A stretch of DNA of 64,000 bases from Corynebacterium hindlerae (GTDB lineage: Bacteria; Actinomycetota; Actinomycetes; Mycobacteriales; Mycobacteriaceae): contig NZ_CP059833.1 of assembly GCF_014117265.1 (NCBI RefSeq), positions 1,643,069 to 1,707,068 on the forward strand. Reading direction: 5' to 3'. The position numbers and the translations under genes are program-made. The notes under the pieces were generated by a model. That model saw only the letters and a program-made list of their open reading frames with translations, did not search any database and was not told the DNA's origin. Of the stretch, positions 59,623-64,000 are shown in pieces; the first letter of the stretch is position 1, and each line of letters starts with the position of its first letter.

Positions 59623-60440
59623 GGGGTTAAGTAGCAAAAGTGTGTCTGAATTTTGCAGGAAAGCCAGGTCAGAGCATGTAAACAGGTGCTGCATATTGTT
59701 TCGGGCCTTATAAACCCACAAATCTTGTTCAATACCGCGAGTGATACCGCACCTGTACCAAAAGGTGAGGTTACCTAACTCCGGTGGCTAAGAACCGACC
59801 CGATGCCCGATCTGCCAGGGACAAAAAGCACCACAGGTGGCGATGCACCACAACCAGAGCTGATCACACACGCGGCGAACTTTTCGGGCCTTCCTGCTTA
59901 TGCTGTCGGCTTAGCCGCAATGACCGATGCTGCAGCCTCGTGAGGTATCTTCCGATGGAGTCTGGGCCGCAGGTTCGCTTATTGATGCCTTCTGCACCGC
60001 CGACCCCTACCCGCGTAAATGATCAGGTCTTTATCGAGGGGACCTCTACTGCAGCAGGGTGCTTACTCATCGCATCCCTCCTCGACCACGTAGTGTGCTG
60101 GCACTGGGGCAAACGAAACCCACGCCAACCGGGAAACCGGCCGACCGGTCCTGTTGCGTCAACGGCTATGCCAGCTGACTACCAACGCACCAGTGCTTGG
60201 CCGGGCACGCATTGTGCTGCTTAACCCTGCAAAACCCGGGAAGCATTCCCCGGGTCTCGGTGATATTTTAGGCTTCACACCTGCTATTTCACTGTTTTGG
60301 GCCCGAGATCCGGGAAATGCTTCCCGGGTTTTAGGAAGAAACTTCAGGGTCCGTGATCAGAGCCCCCAGAAGTGCAGTAGCAATTCAAAAGTGTCCGACC
60401 TGTGACACGCCGACCAGACACACATTTTGCTACTTAACCC
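59623..60440. mobile_element. 818-bp transposon remnant with terminal inverted repeats
   Basis: Left end GGGGTTAAGTAGCAAAAGTG and right end complementary (about 25 bp of inverted repeat, ending TTTTGCTACTTAACCC), flanked by identical 8-bp direct repeats GAAAAAGT. Inside there is no full transposase, only degenerate fragments; near 59800 short pieces resemble the Cys-rich start of transposases of the IS1249/IS3503 type (CPICQG, RWRCTTTR), which is tentative. It inserted into a terminator hairpin downstream of the lysozyme gene. It contains palindrome D at 60231-60332. Confidence 0.7.
60231..60332. repeat. Palindrome D inside the transposon remnant
   Basis: A 102-bp inverted repeat with 30-bp arms (AAAACCCGGGAAGCATT.. 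at 60231-60260 and its complement at 60303-60332, two mismatches) separated by 42 bp. Layout resembles families A-C, but the sequence is unrelated. It may be a secondary insertion within the remnant. Confidence 0.75.
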
Positions 60441-60448
60441 GAAAAAGT
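60441..60448. repeat. Target-site duplication, right copy
   Basis: GAAAAAGT immediately after the right end of the element, matching 59615-59622. Confidence 0.75.
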
Positions 60449-60466
60449 CCCCAATGGATGGGGACT
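60442..60466 (-). terminator. Terminator downstream of emb
   Basis: Stem AAGTCCCC...GGGGACTT; on the minus strand it is followed by TTTTC, so it would terminate emb transcription. The transposon remnant inserted at its distal edge, and the 8-bp duplication includes the T-tract. Confidence 0.7.
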
Positions 60467-60476
60467 TCGGTGTCTC

Positions 60477-60512
60477 AACCCGCTGTCGGATAATCCCTGA
60501 CAGCGGGTTTTG
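60477..60512 (+). terminator. Terminator hairpin with TTTT
   Basis: Stem AACCCGCTGTC...GACAGCGGGTT followed by TTG on the plus strand. It may have served the lysozyme gene before the transposon remnant was inserted between them. Confidence 0.65.
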
Positions 60513-60601
60513 CTATGACTACAACACCATCACGCCGAGTGGCGCGGGGATAGGGCGTCGATAAGCACAGCAAACGTGCGTGACTTACCGATACCCGAAG
60601 A

Positions 60602-63600
60602 CTACTCCGCGGTCTGCATCCTCCCCGGGTTCCACAGGCCGGAGCGCTGGATCGTTTCGTGATGGATTACAGCAACGTCGGGGACTTGTCCGCGGACGTT
60701 GGTGCGTGGCGAGTACCGGGTGATGGAGCCCCAGTCGCGGTGCCAGTCGTTCTTAAGGTAGCCAGGGATTTCGATGGAGGTGTTGACGGCTTCCGTCACA
60801 CCCAGCACGCCACCGCCGGCGTAGTCCATCACTGGCGACAGCGTAACTTTACCTGGGTGATCTGGTGCGATGCGGTACTTCGGCAGCTCGGCGACACCGG
60901 CGTAGTGGCCGAAGGTGCGCTGGCATGGGAACTGGAGTGCAACCGCCCAGTCGAGCAGGCCGGGATCTTCGGAGCCGATGACCTCGTTGAGGGATTTAAG
61001 CTCTGGGACACGTGGGGGCAGGAACGCCAGCCACTGTTCTGGGTCCAGGTTTCGGTCTTCTGCGACGATACGGACGGCGTTAGCTTCGGCAGGGATCTGA
61101 TCCATCGGTACGCGCAGGTTGCGCCAGGATGGGGTAGGGCCAATATCGAGCGGTTCAATTTCGCCGCGGCCAGTGACCTGGGAGTCATTGACGGTGGCGT
61201 ACTCAAGGACCAGCTTCTGACCCTTTTGTTCCACACCGTTGATGTCGTGGTGGTAAATGCGACCAGCTGCGGAAATCACCACGATAGGGGTGGTTTCCGA
61301 ACGCTGTGGCAGGGCGTACCACGCGGTAGTGACCTCAGCTGGGAACTGTGGTCCTTCCGTGTAGGAGCCGACGAGCGGGATTTTCTTGTAATCCAGGTCG
61401 AACGGGAGGGATGCGCGGGAGCCATTCACACCGACATCCGAGCGAACACCGCCGGAGTTACCGGTGGTTTGGCCGCCGCCGATTTCGGTAGTGGAGTCCG
61501 ATGCAGTCGCGCCACCGATGGTGCCCTCCGACTTATCGATACCCACAGACTCAGTATCGATAGTGGCCGGGATGTTGTTGGCGTCAAACCCTCGGTTGCT
61601 CACCTCCAGGGAGGTGCCCAGCTCGGAGCCGTCCAGTGGGGTGAGGAAGGAATCATTGGAGTTGGTCTCCAGCATCGCGTCATTCGCCAGCGCGCAGTGG
61701 TTGCCCACCGCAGAACGGAAATTACCAAGCCCCACGGAGTACGCCGGGTACTGCGACACAAAGCCCTTGCCCAGGCTGAGGACGGTAAAGACCATCACCA
61801 GGGCGGAGACAACGGCGATAGGAGAGGCGGCCAGGCCCTGGAACCGCTCTAGGCGCGCGCTTCTCGACGCCTTCAGCTGATCCAGTTCGCCAGCGGCCTC
61901 CGCTTGTGCGGTGCGCACGTCAGACACGAAGGACTGCACCACGCCGATGAACAGCACGAGCAGCGAGATCGCCAGCATCACGCTGGACGCTTCGATGCCT
62001 TTGAGCTGGACAGTCTTGTCATACCATGGCACCCCGAAGCTGGAGACGTACCACCAGCCATTAGGTCCGGAAAGACAGAACGCCAGGATGAACAGGATGC
62101 CACCGAACAGCAAGGTGCGGGAGCGGGCAGATTTCAGCGCCATGTGCGACAGCGCAACGGCAGCCAGGCCAGCCATGGCGGCGCCAATGCCGGCCCACAC
62201 ACCGAAGTGGTGAGTCCACTTGGTTGGGGTGAACATCATGAAGAACAAAGTGCCCAGGAAGACGAGCAGCAAGCGCATCGACGGGCCCTGCGCCGAGCCC
62301 GGCACCCGCCCATTTCGCAGCATGGATGCCAGTACCAGCGCCACGGAGACGAACACCATGATCACCGCGAAGCGGCGGGTGAACGAGCCGTCCACGGTCT
62401 GGCCCATCAAGGACTCGTAGCGCACCCACTCCTGGTACCAGGACAACGCCGGACCCTTTTCCGCACGAACCCTGATCGCTTCGATCACGGTGGTGAGCGT
62501 CTGGTCACCGAACACTGCCAACAAAATCGCCGTGCCGGAGGCAAGGAACGGCGCCACCATAGCCAGCACAGCGCTGAAGGTGCCCTTACCGCCGTGCGGA
62601 GCACCCAACAGCGGCAGGCGTCGATAAACGATGCGAATCAGGCTGGACAGGCCAGCGAGTAGCGCCGCAACAGCCATCAGGCCCGTCGGTCCGGCCCCCA
62701 GAGACAACGTCGCCACGATGACTGCCAGAGCTGCCGGCAACAAGCGAGAGGTAGCGATAGCGCGTTCCATGCACACCCAGGTCAGCAGAGCACCAAGGGC
62801 GATCACTGGCTCCGGGCGGGTGCCGTTGTTGTAGACGATCCAGAAGCTTAGGAAGCTGAACGCCGCAGTCCAGTGCGCGACACGACGGTCACCAATCCGG
62901 GTACCCAATCGCGGCAGCACCTCACGCGTAATGAGCAACCACACGATCCAGCCAGCGAGCAGGCCAGGCAGGCGCATCCAAATGGAGCTAGTAGAAATGC
63001 GCGCCATCACGGCGAGCAGATCGTAGTACGGGGCGCCGAACGGAGACTCTGGCACGCCAAACCAGCGGTAGTAGTTCGCCATGTAACCCGAATCGTGTGA
63101 CAGGCGAGCCATGGTGAGAAGGTAGCCGTCGTCAGCAGTGTTTGCACCAATGAAGTGCCACAGCAGCAGCACGGCACCGACCAAGGCGTCGAGAGGCTTA
63201 AGCTTCCACCACTCCGGTGGGAAGAAACTCCGCGAGGTGCGTCCATCCAGGGTGTCGAAGCGGTGCAGGCACCACAGCGACACCATCGTCAGCGCCAGGC
63301 CCAGCCACATCGCGATGTACTTAATCGCGCTCGGGCTAGAGGTAAACCGTGAGTTCACCTCCACGTGGGCGGACAGGCCATCGATGCGCTCATCACCCGG
63401 AAGATCCGTGTAAATACCAGTGAGCTGCGGGCGGTAATCGCCCTTAATGGTCTCAGACTTGTTGCCGAAGGACACCGTGGTTTTCTCTACTGTGGAAGAT
63501 ACCTTCAACACGCCGTCGGTAGGCAGGTTAGACTTCGGGACGCTCAGCGGGACGCGGTCACGAACCACCACGTCCAAGCCCTGCGCCGTCCAGCGCACGA

Positions 63601-63904
63601 ACAACCCGCGCGCCGTAGCGTCCTTAGAATCAGCAGGAAGCGTACCGAGCACCATCCACTGGTTCTCCGGCATCTTCTTCGTCGCAGCCACCGGAACTTC
63701 CAGGTTGATCTCCTGTGGCGCGTAGGACAACAGCGGTGCGTTGACGCTGTTTAGGCCGTTCTGGGGCCAGTCAAACGAGGATTGTGTTTGGCTGACCGGC
63801 AGGAACGGTGTGAGGACGAAAAGTAGAAATCCGACGAGACCAGAAATGATCGCGGTGGATTTTAACCAGTTCGGGGCTTGTTTCGCTGCTTTTGACACAA
63901 ACAA
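60602..63904 (-). CDS. emb: Arabinosyltransferase Emb (GT53)
   Basis: A 1100-aa integral membrane arabinosyltransferase that builds cell-wall arabinan, the target of ethambutol. N-terminal helix (STAIISGLVGFLLFVLTPFLPV), extracellular jelly-roll domain, about 13 membrane helices with the conserved GT-C acidic motif ADDGYLLTMARLSHDSGYMANYYRW near residue 257, and a C-terminal carbohydrate-binding region. Starts at TTG 63904, or GTG 63898. It lies right after the end of aftA, the order known from corynebacteria. A natural ethambutol target. Confidence 0.95.
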   Translation of the reverse strand: MFVSKAAKQAPNWLKSTAIISGLVGFLLFVLTPFLPVSQTQSSFDWPQNGLNSVNAPLLSYAPQEINLEVPVAATKKMPENQWMVLGTLPADSKDATARGLFVRWTAQGLDVVVRDRVPLSVPKSNLPTDGVLKVSSTVEKTTVSFGNKSETIKGDYRPQLTGIYTDLPGDERIDGLSAHVEVNSRFTSSPSAIKYIAMWLGLALTMVSLWCLHRFDTLDGRTSRSFFPPEWWKLKPLDALVGAVLLLWHFIGANTADDGYLLTMARLSHDSGYMANYYRWFGVPESPFGAPYYDLLAVMARISTSSIWMRLPGLLAGWIVWLLITREVLPRLGTRIGDRRVAHWTAAFSFLSFWIVYNNGTRPEPVIALGALLTWVCMERAIATSRLLPAALAVIVATLSLGAGPTGLMAVAALLAGLSSLIRIVYRRLPLLGAPHGGKGTFSAVLAMVAPFLASGTAILLAVFGDQTLTTVIEAIRVRAEKGPALSWYQEWVRYESLMGQTVDGSFTRRFAVIMVFVSVALVLASMLRNGRVPGSAQGPSMRLLLVFLGTLFFMMFTPTKWTHHFGVWAGIGAAMAGLAAVALSHMALKSARSRTLLFGGILFILAFCLSGPNGWWYVSSFGVPWYDKTVQLKGIEASSVMLAISLLVLFIGVVQSFVSDVRTAQAEAAGELDQLKASRSARLERFQGLAASPIAVVSALVMVFTVLSLGKGFVSQYPAYSVGLGNFRSAVGNHCALANDAMLETNSNDSFLTPLDGSELGTSLEVSNRGFDANNIPATIDTESVGIDKSEGTIGGATASDSTTEIGGGQTTGNSGGVRSDVGVNGSRASLPFDLDYKKIPLVGSYTEGPQFPAEVTTAWYALPQRSETTPIVVISAAGRIYHHDINGVEQKGQKLVLEYATVNDSQVTGRGEIEPLDIGPTPSWRNLRVPMDQIPAEANAVRIVAEDRNLDPEQWLAFLPPRVPELKSLNEVIGSEDPGLLDWAVALQFPCQRTFGHYAGVAELPKYRIAPDHPGKVTLSPVMDYAGGGVLGVTEAVNTSIEIPGYLKNDWHRDWGSITRYSPRTNVRGQVPDVAVIHHETIQRSGLWNPGRMQTAE

Positions 63905-63909
63905 ATACT

Positions 63910-64000
63910 TTACGTCACTGGCTTAACAACTACCACAAGCGGACCGATCTGCTTGACATACCAACCTTCGAAAACCGCTGGATTAAAGAAAACCCCACGG
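63910..64000 (-). CDS. aftA: Arabinofuranosyltransferase AftA, C-terminal end (partial)
   Basis: The last 29 codons of a gene that extends beyond the window. Its frame ends VFFNPAVFEGWYVKQIGPLVV and VVKPVT, with stop TAA at 63910-63912, 5 bp upstream of the emb start. The order aftA-emb is conserved in Corynebacterium. The assignment rests on this order and on the short sequence, which is compatible with AftA, so it is moderate. Confidence 0.65.
   Translation of the reverse strand, partial: RGVFFNPAVFEGWYVKQIGPLVVVVKPVT

Noticed and set aside
1..64000. tRNA, rRNA genes or CRISPR arrays
   Set aside because: No cloverleaf-like gene, rRNA-like segment or regularly spaced direct repeats were found by eye; the palindromes are not arrays.

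Overview
The window is a stretch of an actinobacterial chromosome, almost certainly Corynebacterium. Evidence for the genus: a single large arabinosyltransferase (Emb) with the tail of AftA upstream of it, an antigen-85-like corynomycolyltransferase, a DtxR-type iron box, a mycothiol-type arsenate reductase with an Acr3 pump and a Corynebacterium-type ArsR, and a LAxTG wall-anchored surface protein. I cannot name the species. I found no rRNA, tRNA or CRISPR array.

Layout. 1-5.8 kb: a Wadjet/MksBEFG anti-plasmid condensin operon (jetA 3' part, jetB, jetC, jetD). 6.3-9.6 kb: an ECF sigma factor (SigK-like) with its anti-sigma factor, a methionine-rich lipoprotein and DipZ; two mirrored ECF-type promoters lie between the last two. 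9.6-16.7 kb: metabolic genes (FAD dehydrogenase, App1-like phosphatase, NadB, short CoA-transferase, flavin reductase), then an iron-regulated gene under a DtxR box and a MauE/DoxX protein. 16.7-26.3 kb: two nuclease-like genes, each between two copies of its own palindromic repeat, with a mycolyltransferase, a phase-variable LAQTG adhesin, AMP nucleosidase and a 3-methyladenine glycosylase between them. 26-39 kb: carbonic-anhydrase-like protein, MFS exporter, ROK regulator, DUF885 protein, membrane transporters, HrpB helicase, RecB-like nuclease, queuosine transporter and glutamyl-Q-tRNA synthetase. 39-45.5 kb: ars cluster, MFS pump, isochorismatase-like protein, SodA, MsrA, SMR pair, FMN reductase. 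46-50.7 kb: alkylation-repair genes (tag, atl, ogt) among small genes. 50.7-55.4 kb: PadR-ABC-permease operon and a decayed ABC system. 55.4-64 kb: M13 peptidase, PrsW-like protease, GH25 lysozyme, an 818-bp transposon remnant with an 8-bp target duplication, emb and the aftA end.

Most unusual signal. Three unrelated families of 69-81 bp palindromes (A, B, C) sit at gene ends. In A and B, two direct copies of the palindrome bracket a gene for an AbiEi-like/DUF559 (Vsr-type fold) protein with almost the same geometry: the stop codon lies in the downstream copy and the start is about 51-56 bp from the upstream copy. Family B has at least five more copies here without the gene. Several supply stop codons and short C-terminal tails (AGFGNAN or RIW) to unrelated host genes. 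This looks like a repeat plus cognate nuclease system, comparable in logic to REP/RAYT elements but with a different protein.

A second strong signal is a run of 13 G at the start of the adhesin gene. As assembled, it puts the start and signal peptide out of frame. Twelve G would join them, which suggests phase variation.
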